Position numbers and translations under genes: made by a program. Shown piece after piece: positions 34,451 through 42,945 of a stretch of 64,000 bases of DNA. This stretch comes from Ravibacter arvi (GTDB lineage: Bacteria > Bacteroidota > Bacteroidia > Cytophagales > Spirosomataceae): contig NZ_BAABEY010000011.1 in NCBI RefSeq assembly GCF_039540405.1, positions 1 to 64,000 of the forward strand, read 5' to 3'. Under the pieces are notes generated by a model. It was not told where the DNA came from and ran no database searches. It worked only from the letters and a program-made list of their open reading frames with translations. Every line of letters starts with the position of its first letter. Position 1 is the first letter of the stretch.

Positions 34451-34517
34451 GTGAGGTATGAGGTTTGAGAGGTGAGCTGCAAGCCCCCTCAAACCTCATA
34501 CCTCACCGCTCAAACCT
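34451..34517. repeat. Heptamer hairpin, TGAGGNN family (copy A5)
   Basis: GTGAGGTATGAGGTTTGAG (34451-34469) is a perfect complement of 34488-34506, with a half-unit extension to 34517. It lies inside the presumed nag operon, between permease and nagA, so it may cause partial termination or RNA processing between them. Confidence 0.9.
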
Positions 34518-34525
34518 GATATTAA

Positions 34526-35701
34526 ATGAAGTTAGTTATTACCAACGGTACTGTTCTGACTCCCTACCGGGAAATTAAAAACAGTACCGTTGTTGTGGAA
34601 AATGGCAAGATTGCCGGCATCCATGCCGGGAAGGTCGAGGTACCGGGAGCAGAAGTGATCGACGCCGGAGGAAAGTACGTCGCACCCGGCTTTATTGATA
34701 TTCATATCCACGGCGGCGGGGGCGCCGACTTCATGGACGGCACAGTGGATGCCTTCCTGCAGGTCGCTGAAACACACGCGAAATACGGGACGACTTCCAT
34801 GGTTCCTACTACGCTGACGGCAGAGAAAGAAGACCTGCTGAATACGCTGGATGTCTACAAAAAGGCAAAGGACGTCAACAAGAAAGGCGCCGCTTTCCTG
34901 GGCATCCACCTTGAAGGCCCCTATTTCGCGTTGAGCCAACGTGGTGCGCAGGACCCGCGTTATATCAGAAACCCCAACCCGGCAGAATACGAGGAAATCC
35001 TGGCCTATTCCGACGACATTGTGCGCTGGAGCGCGGCACCGGAACTGGAAGGCGCGATCGAGTTCGGCAGGAAGTTGAGGGAGCGCGGAATTCTGGCCGC
35101 AGTAGCGCATACCGATGCCAAGTACGAGCATGTAGTGGAGGCGTGGGACAATGGCTATACCCTGGCGACACATTTATATTCGGCCATGTCAGGCGTTACC
35201 CGGGAAAAGGCCTTCCGCTACGCCGGAACCATCGAAAGCGCGTTCCTGCTCGATATGGATGTCGAAATTATCGGCGATGGTGTGCATTTACCTGCCCCCC
35301 TGCTTCAATTGATCTACAAAATCAAAGGGGCCGACAAAACAGCGCTCATTACCGATGCCATGCGGGCCGCCGGTATGCCTGAGGGTGAAAGCACGCTGGG
35401 ATCTCTGAAAAACGGCCTCAAGGTCATCGTGGAAGACGGAGTAGCGAAGCTGCCCGACCGCAATTCTTTTGCCGGAAGTGTGGCAACTTTTGACCGCCTC
35501 GTACGGAATATCATCACACTCGGCGGCGTAAACCTGAGCGAAGCAGTCAGGATGGCCAGCACTACTCCCGCCCGTATTATGGGAGTCCTGGATAAAAAAG
35601 GTACGATCCAGGTAGGGAAAGATGCTGATATCGTCGTCTTTGACCAACAGATCAACATACAAAATACGATCGTCGGCGGAAATTTGGTATATACTTCTTA
35701 A
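34526..35701 (+). CDS. nagA: N-acetylglucosamine-6-phosphate deacetylase
   Basis: A 391-residue amidohydrolase removing acetate from GlcNAc-6-phosphate in the cytosol. Motifs are FIDIHIHGGGGADFMDGT (metal HxH), HLEGPYF, VAHTDAKYEH, THLYSAMSG and ITDAMRAAGMPEG (catalytic Asp). Length is normal. It is followed after 9 bp by nagB, which uses its product. Repeat A5 precedes it. Confidence 0.95.
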   Translation: MKLVITNGTVLTPYREIKNSTVVVENGKIAGIHAGKVEVPGAEVIDAGGKYVAPGFIDIHIHGGGGADFMDGTVDAFLQVAETHAKYGTTSMVPTTLTAEKEDLLNTLDVYKKAKDVNKKGAAFLGIHLEGPYFALSQRGAQDPRYIRNPNPAEYEEILAYSDDIVRWSAAPELEGAIEFGRKLRERGILAAVAHTDAKYEHVVEAWDNGYTLATHLYSAMSGVTREKAFRYAGTIESAFLLDMDVEIIGDGVHLPAPLLQLIYKIKGADKTALITDAMRAAGMPEGESTLGSLKNGLKVIVEDGVAKLPDRNSFAGSVATFDRLVRNIITLGGVNLSEAVRMASTTPARIMGVLDKKGTIQVGKDADIVVFDQQINIQNTIVGGNLVYTS

Positions 35702-35710
35702 CAGATATTT

Positions 35711-36496
35711 ATGAATCTAGATAATCTCTCTACGTCAGCACTTTCAGTCGATAACCTTGCCGTAATCGTCTCCCCAAATCGTGAACAACTTGGAATTGAA
35801 GCCGCCAGTGCAGTAGCCGAAAGAATCCGTGAAATTCAAAGCCGGAAAGAAACGGTTAATATGATCTTCGCTTCCGCACCCTCTCAAAACGAATTTTTGC
35901 AGCATCTCAAAAATGCAGCAGGGATCGACTGGTCGAGGATCAATGCTTTCCATATGGACGAATACATAGGTCTTGAAAGCGACGCGCCGCAAAACTTTGC
36001 CACTTTCCTGGTCGACCGCCTTTTTAACCATGTAGCCATAGGCAATTTCTACCGGATCAACGGGAACGCTTCCAACGTCACCGACGAAATCGCCAGGTAT
36101 ACGGCTCTGCTTGAGGAAAACCCGGTGGATATCATCTGTATGGGCATCGGAGAGAATTGTCATATTGCCTTCAACGATCCGCACGTAGCCGATTTCAACG
36201 ACCCCGCTACTGTGAAAGTGGTGGAACTGGACGAAACCAGCCGTGTTCAGCAGGTAAATGACGGTTGTTTCACAACACTCGGCTCGGTGCCAACACACGC
36301 GCTTACGCTTACGATACCGACCCTGGTCAAGCCGGCCCATGCATTCTGCATCGTACCCGGTCCGCTAAAAGCGCAGGCCATTAAGTATACCCTGGAAGCT
36401 GATATTTCCCCGGAATTTCCTTCCACCATACTAAGAGAGCACCCGGATGCCAGGTTATTTGTAGACAAGGAAAGTGCTTCACTACTCGGTGCATAG
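35711..36496 (+). CDS. nagB: Glucosamine-6-phosphate deaminase
   Basis: A 261-residue enzyme converting glucosamine-6-phosphate to fructose-6-phosphate and ammonia. Family blocks are AFHMDEYIGL, MGIGENCHIAFNDP and LTLTIPTLVKPAHAFCIVPG. The NagB/6-phosphogluconolactonase superfamily includes 6PGL, but the context with nagA supports NagB. It ends 24 bp before a strong hairpin and appears to close the operon. Confidence 0.92.
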   Translation: MNLDNLSTSALSVDNLAVIVSPNREQLGIEAASAVAERIREIQSRKETVNMIFASAPSQNEFLQHLKNAAGIDWSRINAFHMDEYIGLESDAPQNFATFLVDRLFNHVAIGNFYRINGNASNVTDEIARYTALLEENPVDIICMGIGENCHIAFNDPHVADFNDPATVKVVELDETSRVQQVNDGCFTTLGSVPTHALTLTIPTLVKPAHAFCIVPGPLKAQAIKYTLEADISPEFPSTILREHPDARLFVDKESASLLGA

Positions 36497-36520
36497 CCCC
36501 TGCTTTCCATACATTACTCC

Positions 36521-36567
36521 AGTAAAATGCCCCGGTCGCAAACAAATTGCAACCGGGGCATTTTACT
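36521..36567. terminator. Bidirectional terminator between nagB and frr
   Basis: The arm AGTAAAATGCCCCGGT (36521-36536) is a perfect complement of 36552-36567 across a 15-nt loop. The arm's AAAA/TTTT stretch provides a short U tract in either direction. It lies between convergent genes. Confidence 0.88.
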
Positions 36568-36586
36568 GATACTTTGCCGGCGTGGG

Positions 36587-37147
36587 CTAGACCTCCATAA
36601 TGTCTTTTTCCTTCGCCAGGTAAATCTGGTCTACTTTGACGATAAAGCCGTCGGTGATTTTCTGAACGCGCTCCTCCCCTTGCTTGATGAGGTCTTCTGA
36701 AGCCCCCTCTTTCGCCAGCTTCCTGATAGCGTTGTTCGCATCCTGTCGGATGTTCCGGATGTTCACTTTCGCCGTCTCAACTTCAGCCTTCGATTTTTTC
36801 GCCAGCTCCTTCCGTCTCTCTTCCGTGAGCGGCGGAATGGACAGACGGATCACCTCACCGTCGTTTGCCGGTGAAAGCCCTACGTTGCTATTGATAATGG
36901 CCCGCTCTATATCCGAAATAATCTTCCGTTCAAATGGTTTGATTACAATGGTACGCGGATCGGGTGTGGTAATCGAGGCGACGTTGTTTAGCGGAGATAA
37001 AGAACCGTAATACTCGAGTCTTATACCATCCAGCATTTGAGGAGAGGCTTTTCCGGCGCGTATTTTTGCCAACTCGATATTCAGGTGCTTGATAGCCCCT
37101 TCCATCGTTTCTTTTGCGTCTTCAAGATAGAATTCTATTTCTTCCAT
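36587..37147 (-). CDS. frr: Ribosome recycling factor
   Basis: A 186-residue cytosolic factor that splits post-termination ribosomes with EF-G. Recognised from LNIELAKIRAGKASPQMLDGI, YYGSLSPLNNVASI, DPRTIVIKPFER, and LTEERRKELAKKSKAE. Standard length. It follows pyrH by 31 bp on the same strand, a common and conserved order. Confidence 0.96.
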   Translation of the reverse strand: MEEIEFYLEDAKETMEGAIKHLNIELAKIRAGKASPQMLDGIRLEYYGSLSPLNNVASITTPDPRTIVIKPFERKIISDIERAIINSNVGLSPANDGEVIRLSIPPLTEERRKELAKKSKAEVETAKVNIRNIRQDANNAIRKLAKEGASEDLIKQGEERVQKITDGFIVKVDQIYLAKEKDIMEV

Positions 37148-37178
37148 GCTACATAAATATGATTCGAAAATTAATCCG

Positions 37179-37895
37179 TTAACCGATACGCGTTCCTACC
37201 GTTTCGCCGCTGACGAGTTTACTGAGGTTACCAGGCTTGTTCATATCGAAAACAACAATCGGAAGGTTGTTTTCCATACAAAGCGTGAACGCTGTTTGGT
37301 CCATGATTTTCAGTTTTTTCGAAATGGCTTCGTCAAAAGTGAGGGTTTCATATTTCTTCGCGTCAGCGTTTTTCTCCGGATCTTTGTCATATACGCCATC
37401 CACGCGTGTTCCTTTCAACACTACGTCCGCTTCAATTTCAATAGCACGCAGGCCCGCCGTCGTATCGGTGGTGAAGTAAGGGTTACCGGTTCCGGCTCCG
37501 AAAATAACCACGCGCCCCTTTTCCAGATGCCGGATGGCCCGCCGGCGAATTAAAGGCTCACAAACCTGCTCCATTTTTATCGCCGACATCAGGCGGGTAC
37601 GGATCTGGTGCTTTTCGAGCGCGCTCTGAATCGCCATGCCGTTTATTACCGTTGCGAGCATCCCCATATGATCGCCCTGAACGCGGTCAATACCTGATTT
37701 TTCAACTGATGCCCCTCTGAAAATATTTCCACCACCTATCACAATCGCTACCTGAACCCCCGCATCAACCACTTCTTTTACCTCCAGCGCATACCGGTCC
37801 AGAATACTAAAGTCGATCACCTGTGCCTTGTCTCCCCCGTTGAGCGCTTCCCCGCTGAGCTTCAATAATATACGTTGATAGTTTTGTTGGGACAT
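37179..37895 (-). CDS. pyrH: UMP kinase
   Basis: A 238-residue amino-acid-kinase-fold enzyme phosphorylating UMP to UDP, hexameric and cytosolic. Signatures are RILLKLSGEALNG, AIVIGGGNIFRG, GDHMGMLATVINGMA and GTGNPYFTTDTTA. Standard length. It is the first gene of a two-gene unit with frr. Confidence 0.96.
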   Translation of the reverse strand: MSQQNYQRILLKLSGEALNGGDKAQVIDFSILDRYALEVKEVVDAGVQVAIVIGGGNIFRGASVEKSGIDRVQGDHMGMLATVINGMAIQSALEKHQIRTRLMSAIKMEQVCEPLIRRRAIRHLEKGRVVIFGAGTGNPYFTTDTTAGLRAIEIEADVVLKGTRVDGVYDKDPEKNADAKKYETLTFDEAISKKLKIMDQTAFTLCMENNLPIVVFDMNKPGNLSKLVSGETVGTRIG

Positions 37896-38029
37896 AAATT
37901 TCTGGTTTGTGTTAAAGTGGCAATAATAAACCGCACTCGGCTAAAATACAAAAATGACTTCCAAAACGCACCGGTTTTCATCGCGCTCTTTACCCGGAGG
38001 CATTGAAACAGCGGCGTGAAGACCGGCGG

Positions 38030-39031
38030 TCAGATAGCAGCAAAATTTTCTGATTCCTGGTAGTAGTGTACAATTTCGTCCAGCATCGCTTCAATGTCCC
38101 GGTAAACCAGGCTTTCTACAAGCCGCATCCGAAACGGTTTGAAATTATCCAGACCTTTGAAATAGTTGGTATAGTGCCTGCGCATTTCCAGCAGTCCCAG
38201 GGTGTCACCCTTCCACCTGACCGAAAAGTCCAGGTGTTTCCGGCAGGCCGCGACCCTTTCCAGTATGCCGGGGGCCGGTAAATGCGCTCCCGTCTTAAAA
38301 AAATGCTTGATCTGGTTAAAAATCCAGGGATTCCCGATCGAGGCCCTGCCGATCATAATGCCGTCCACACCATACCTTTCCCGGTATTCGAGCGCTTTTT
38401 CGGGGCTGTCGATATCGCCGTTTCCGAAAATAGGGATCCGTATCCGCTGGTTGTCCTTGATTTTTCCGATCATCGTCCAATCGGCGTCACCCTTGTACAT
38501 CTGTACCCGGGTGCGGCCATGTACGGTCAGTGCCTGGATACCGATGTCCTGCAGCCTCTCGGCAACCTCAAGGATATTAATGGTTTCATGGTCCCACCCC
38601 AACCGGGTTTTAACGGTCACCGGAAGCCCGGTCGATTTCACCACCGCCTCGGTCATCTTTACCATCTTCGGAATGTCCTGGAGCAACGCCGCCCCCGCGC
38701 CGCGACAGGCCACGTTCTTTACCGGGCAACCGTAATTGATATCTATGAGATCGGGCCCTGCTGCGGCGGCGATTTCGGCGCATGACGCCATGGTTTCAAT
38801 GTCGCTCCCGAAAAGTTGTATTCCGATAGGGCGCTCATACTCGAAAATATCGAGTTTTTTTACACTTTTGGCGGCATCCCGAATCAATCCTTCCGAAGAG
38901 ATGAACTCGGTGTACATCAGGTCCGCACCGTTGTCTTTGCAGACCGCACGGAAGGGCGGATCACTCACGTCCTCCATCGGCGCCAGCAGCAGCGGGAATT
39001 CTCCAAGCGTAATATTTCCTATATTTGGCAT
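38030..39031 (-). CDS. dusB: tRNA-dihydrouridine synthase (DusB-like)
   Basis: A 333-residue FMN enzyme reducing uridines in tRNA. Visible are LLLAPMEDVSDPPFR, DLIDINYGCPVKNVACRGAGAAL with the active-site cysteine, TVKTRLGWD and TVHGRTRVQMYKG. GRASIGNPWIF binds FMN phosphate. It groups with bacterial DusB/NifR3-type proteins. Transcribed alone, divergent from the CPBP protease. Confidence 0.93.
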   Translation of the reverse strand: MPNIGNITLGEFPLLLAPMEDVSDPPFRAVCKDNGADLMYTEFISSEGLIRDAAKSVKKLDIFEYERPIGIQLFGSDIETMASCAEIAAAAGPDLIDINYGCPVKNVACRGAGAALLQDIPKMVKMTEAVVKSTGLPVTVKTRLGWDHETINILEVAERLQDIGIQALTVHGRTRVQMYKGDADWTMIGKIKDNQRIRIPIFGNGDIDSPEKALEYRERYGVDGIMIGRASIGNPWIFNQIKHFFKTGAHLPAPGILERVAACRKHLDFSVRWKGDTLGLLEMRRHYTNYFKGLDNFKPFRMRLVESLVYRDIEAMLDEIVHYYQESENFAAI

Positions 39032-39107
39032 TTTTCGGGGTTATAGCTCCGTAATAACAGACCGGAAAAACCGAACTGTGGAAATTTGACGTAAATTTAC
39101 AGGAATT

Positions 39108-40052
39108 ATGGCAGAAATACACCTTCCCCGTACGCAACCTCTGGTATCCGGTACCTGGAGCGCATTGCTCATTCTGATCGGGATTATACTCATCGGAATG
39201 GCGATAGGCAGCATCCTCGGCGTCGGCCTGCTGACGTTAATCGGGGATGGCGATTTTAACCTCAATGAAATTATTGCCGCCGGGGCCACTGCAGCCTATG
39301 ACGCGGAGAGCTGGCTTAGGGTAATCCTTCTGCAGGCCGTTTACCACCTTTTCTCCTTCCTGATTCCGGCACTGGTTTTCTGGAAGCTTGTTGAAAGGAA
39401 AGGCACAGAAGCCTTCAATCTCCAAAACCGGAATTCATACGCCGGCCTGGTCCCGATATTCTTTCTGACAATCGTACTGATGCCGTTCACGGGTATGATC
39501 TCCGAATGGAACGAATCTATGATTCTCCCCGACAGTTTATCGGGCATAGAAGCCTGGATGAAAGAAAATGAGCTGACACTGGCCAATCTCACGGAGTATT
39601 TCCTTTCCTTCCAGACGATCGGCCAGCTATTGATTGCGGTCGTGGTAATAGCCATTATCCCGGCCATTGGTGAAGAGGTGCTTTTCAGAGGTATATTACA
39701 AAGAAAGCTGGCGGAGCACTGGGCCAATGTCCACCTGGCTATATGGGTGAGCGCGTTTATATTCAGCGTCATCCATTTCCAGTTTTACGGTTTTTTCCCC
39801 CGCTTATTTCTCGGCGCGATGTTCGGTTATCTCTATTTCTGGACCGGCAGGCTTGCAATGGCTATTTTCGCTCATTTTGTAAACAATGCCGTTACGGTCG
39901 TCCTGATGTGGATGTACCGCCAGAAAATGATTGATGTCGATATTGCATCCTCTCAATCCGTACCGGTGTGGACAGGCCTGTTGTCATTGGTAGCTGCGCT
40001 TTGGCTGCTACGCATTGTCTACAAATCTACCCCCGGTTCCGCTGCCGCCTGA
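39108..40052 (+). CDS. CPBP family intramembrane metalloprotease
   Basis: A 314-residue membrane protein with about eight helices. The abortive-infection/CAAX-protease motif is E189-E190-VLF-R194, with later histidines in HFQFYGFFPR and FAHFVNN. It may cleave a membrane-embedded substrate or act in peptide or bacteriocin processing; target unknown. It is followed by the DUF2007 and cdsA genes in the same direction after 54 bp, possibly one transcript. Confidence 0.9.
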   Translation: MAEIHLPRTQPLVSGTWSALLILIGIILIGMAIGSILGVGLLTLIGDGDFNLNEIIAAGATAAYDAESWLRVILLQAVYHLFSFLIPALVFWKLVERKGTEAFNLQNRNSYAGLVPIFFLTIVLMPFTGMISEWNESMILPDSLSGIEAWMKENELTLANLTEYFLSFQTIGQLLIAVVVIAIIPAIGEEVLFRGILQRKLAEHWANVHLAIWVSAFIFSVIHFQFYGFFPRLFLGAMFGYLYFWTGRLAMAIFAHFVNNAVTVVLMWMYRQKMIDVDIASSQSVPVWTGLLSLVAALWLLRIVYKSTPGSAAA

Positions 40053-40106
40053 CCGGCTCCCCTCAATTCACTAGTTCCCTTTAATACGCATCAAAACCGG
40101 CTTATC

Positions 40107-40313
40107 ATGCTTGAAAACTGGGTAAAAATACTGATCAGCGACGCAAACCCCAAGGCAGAAATATCGAGGATGGTACTCGAAAACAACGGCATACAGGCCG
40201 TGATTATCAACAAAAAAGACAGTAGCTACCTCCTGGGCGTCTTTGAACTATATGTCCCCCTAGAACAGGAAATTATTGCCAGGCAAATACTTGAAAATGA
40301 AATTTCGTCTTAG
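40107..40313 (+). CDS. DUF2007 small protein
   Basis: A 68-residue protein of the DUF2007 type ('putative prokaryotic signal transducing protein'): ILISDANPKAEISRMVLENNGIQAVIINKKDSS and FELYVPLEQE. Function unknown; the fold is ACT/ferredoxin-like in known members. Its last 17 bases overlap cdsA, indicating translational coupling. Confidence 0.85.
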   Translation: MLENWVKILISDANPKAEISRMVLENNGIQAVIINKKDSSYLLGVFELYVPLEQEIIARQILENEISS

Positions 40314-41130
40314 TGAACGAAGCAATCTCGAGCAGCGGGTCGTAGCCGCGCTGATTGGCTTTTTTGTAATTTTAGGTCTGATTCTCTACAGCGAAGCAAC
40401 CTTTTTGCTTTTTGTCTGCATCTTATGTGCGTTGACCCAGTACGAGTTTTACAAGCTCCTGGGCCTCGACGGGAATCAACCATTAACCAACTATGGTACT
40501 TTTTGCGGTATCGTCTTAAACCTGCTCACGTTTTTCATTGAAAAGGGAGACCTGTCAGGACAGTATTATTTTGCTATTTCGCCGTTATTGTCGCTTATTT
40601 TCTTTATCAAATTGTACAAGAAAAAAGACATAAAACCCTTTATGAACATAGGCTTCACCTTCCTCGGCCTTATCTACGTAGCGCTTCCCTTTGCGCTGCT
40701 TTCGGTCATCGCCATGCGGGGGGGCACCTATAACTTCCAGATCGTACTGGGCTGTCTTTTGTTGCTTTGGGCCTCGGATATCGGAGGCTATTTCGCGGGC
40801 ACGAAGTTTGGCAGACGGAAATTATTCGAAAGGGTTTCGCCGAAGAAGTCCTGGGAAGGCGCCATAGGCGGAGCGGTGTTTGCCGCACTGGTGGCATTTT
40901 TGCTCGGAATTTTCTTTACTACCTATGCCGCTTGGCAGTGGTATTGTATTGGCGCTATCCTCGTCATCGCCGGCATTTATGGCGACCTCGTAGAGTCTCT
41001 TTTTAAAAGAAGCATTGCCATTAAGGATTCGGGCAACAGTATCCCCGGCCACGGCGGTTTCCTTGACCGCTTCGACGGGCTTTTGCTCTCGATGCCGTTT
41101 ATTGCCACTTTTATCAAGCTTTTTTCCTAA
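40297..41130 (+). CDS. cdsA: Phosphatidate cytidylyltransferase
   Basis: A 277-residue integral membrane enzyme making CDP-diacylglycerol from phosphatidate and CTP. The family signature is present near the C-terminus: KSWEGAIGG, GDLVESLFKRSIAIKDSG and IPGHGGFLDRFDGL. About eight membrane helices. I start it at ATG 40297, which overlaps the DUF2007 frame; a start at 40276 adds seven residues with no support. Confidence 0.94.
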   Translation: MKFRLSERSNLEQRVVAALIGFFVILGLILYSEATFLLFVCILCALTQYEFYKLLGLDGNQPLTNYGTFCGIVLNLLTFFIEKGDLSGQYYFAISPLLSLIFFIKLYKKKDIKPFMNIGFTFLGLIYVALPFALLSVIAMRGGTYNFQIVLGCLLLLWASDIGGYFAGTKFGRRKLFERVSPKKSWEGAIGGAVFAALVAFLLGIFFTTYAAWQWYCIGAILVIAGIYGDLVESLFKRSIAIKDSGNSIPGHGGFLDRFDGLLLSMPFIATFIKLFS

Positions 41131-41266
41131 TCTTTTCGGTATATTCAGCGCAATGCGCTAATTTTATAAGACAATAAACACGACCTCGCTAAAGAAAAAA
41201 CTAATAAAAATCTCTTGTACGGGTATCGTATGAACTGAGAAAGAGTTGAAAACAAGAGAAACGATT

Positions 41267-42019
41267 ATGATCGCAATGAAGAAGATTTTTTTCGCAAATA
41301 TTCTCCTGGTCTTTCTTGCTGCTTTGAGTACGATTCCCGCATTCGGACAGGGTGAGCGGAAAGCCATAATGTTTAACGGGATTGTAGTCGGCGCTAACCA
41401 GGAACGACTTCCCGCAGCAAGTATAATTATTCCGCGGGCCGGGAAAGGAACAATCGCCGACAGGGACGGCTATTTTGTAGTTCCCGTTTTTCCGGGAGAT
41501 AGTATTGTGTTTTCATACATCGGTTACAAGAACCAGTACTTCAATATTCCCAAGAACTTCAACGGAGAAAGCTTTTCTGCCATTATCGCGATGCGCGAAA
41601 ACGTGCAAATGCTCTCCGAAGTAAGGGTATGGCCTTACCGGACCGAGGATGAGTTCAAAAAGGCTTTCCTGGAAATGCGGCTTCCGGATCAGGCGGATCG
41701 CGATGCGCTTGCCAAAAGCACCGATCCTGAGTATATCAACCGGATGGCGATGATGGTGCCCAACAATGCGCAGACCAATTTCCGCCATTCCATTGACCAG
41801 CAACTCTTCGGCCGCGAGTCCTATGCCAACCGGAGTTTTGGTACCACAATGCCCTTCCTCAACCCTTTTGCCTGGGCAAACTTCATTAAAGGGGTTAAAA
41901 AGGGTGATCTGAAACGAAAAGAATGGCATAAGGACCTGAATCAGGCCCCCAGAGAGAATATCTCCCGCCAGGATTACATTAACCCCGGCGAAATCCCTAA
42001 AAAGAATTTTGAAGATTAA
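41267..42019 (+). CDS. Secreted carboxypeptidase-regulatory-like domain protein
   Basis: A 250-residue protein with a signal peptide (MKKIFFANILLVFLAALSTIPAFGQ), a CarboxypepD_reg-like beta-sandwich (about 35-110, with FNGIVVGANQERLPAASIII and SIVFSYIGYKNQYF) and an uncharacterised C-terminal region rich in charged residues. It resembles the DUF4369/CarboxypepD_reg surface proteins common in Cytophagales. Function unknown. An upstream TTG frame to 41246 is unlikely. It overlaps convergent lpxH by 4 bp. Confidence 0.78.
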   Translation: MIAMKKIFFANILLVFLAALSTIPAFGQGERKAIMFNGIVVGANQERLPAASIIIPRAGKGTIADRDGYFVVPVFPGDSIVFSYIGYKNQYFNIPKNFNGESFSAIIAMRENVQMLSEVRVWPYRTEDEFKKAFLEMRLPDQADRDALAKSTDPEYINRMAMMVPNNAQTNFRHSIDQQLFGRESYANRSFGTTMPFLNPFAWANFIKGVKKGDLKRKEWHKDLNQAPRENISRQDYINPGEIPKKNFED

Positions 42020-42837
42020 CGACCGGTTCCGCTCTTGTCGTATTTCAGCTCCATGGAACGGCCGTCGAAACGGGCATAGGGATAGCCACTTCCCCGGCTG
42101 AACCATTCTCCCAGGTTGATGTAGCGGCTATTCTCACCCACCTGCAGATCCAGGGGAAGATGACGATGGCCAAAAACGTAATAGTCGTGGTGCAACTGTT
42201 GCTCCACCTCCAGGCAATATTGATATAGCCATTCCCGATCCAGGCCCTTAAAGGTATCCTCTCCTTTTTCGTTATTCGCAGCCCGGCTCTGTTTCGACCA
42301 GGCAAAGGCGAGCTTTGTGGCAAGATCGGGATGGACCTGCCTGAAAAGCGTTCTCGCCAGCGAACTCTCAAACAATACTTTCAGAAACTTGTAAAAATGG
42401 TCTCCCGGGCCGAGGCCGTCGCCATGACCAACAAAAAGCCGGGAAGTAGGTCCGGAAGTGGTCACGGTAAACCGCATCGGGTCCCTGCTTACTATTGCTC
42501 CCAATTCCTGCTCAAAGTAATCGCGCACCCACATGTCGTGGTTGCCTGTAAAATAGTAAATAGGGATGCCCGTGTCCGCTATTTCCGCCAGCTGCCCGAG
42601 CAGACGGACCGCCCCTTTGGGCACTACGTGTTTGTACTCAAACCAATAATCAAACACGTCGCCTACCAGGAACAGGTAAGCGGCATCTGGCGCTATCCGC
42701 CTGAGCCAGTCAACGATCCGCTTTTCAAGGTCCCTGTTTTTGTCGCCTTTGGCCGAAGCGCCGAGATGGAAATCTGAAACAAAAAAAATACTTTTTCCCG
42801 CAGGAAGATTGAGATCGATGTGCCGAAAATCACTCAT
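42016..42837 (-). CDS. lpxH: UDP-2,3-diacylglucosamine diphosphatase
   Basis: A 273-residue calcineurin-like phosphoesterase of the LpxH type, hydrolysing UDP-2,3-diacylglucosamine to lipid X at the inner membrane. Metal motifs are FVSDFHLGA, LVGDVFDYWFEY, YFTGNHDMW and FVGHGDGLGPGD, plus FGHRHLP. Together with lpxK it shows a lipid A pathway. Convergent with the preceding gene by 4 bp. Confidence 0.9.
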   Translation of the reverse strand: MSDFRHIDLNLPAGKSIFFVSDFHLGASAKGDKNRDLEKRIVDWLRRIAPDAAYLFLVGDVFDYWFEYKHVVPKGAVRLLGQLAEIADTGIPIYYFTGNHDMWVRDYFEQELGAIVSRDPMRFTVTTSGPTSRLFVGHGDGLGPGDHFYKFLKVLFESSLARTLFRQVHPDLATKLAFAWSKQSRAANNEKGEDTFKGLDREWLYQYCLEVEQQLHHDYYVFGHRHLPLDLQVGENSRYINLGEWFSRGSGYPYARFDGRSMELKYDKSGTGR

Positions 42838-42863
42838 TTAAATATGCTGTTCCCTAAAATGTA

Positions 42864-42897
42864 GGAAAGACACCCGCCTTTTGGCAAGTGTCTTCCC
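42864..42897. terminator. Weak hairpin 3' of DUF349 gene
   Basis: GGAAAGACAC (42864-42873) pairs with GTGTCTTCC (42889-42897). Short and with one bulge, in the gap between DUF349 and lpxH genes on the minus strand. Possible terminator. Confidence 0.4.
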
Positions 42898-42945
42898 GGA
42901 TGCTCTTTTCAACGAAACGGTTGGAAGTTTCGAAGCTTGTGGTCA

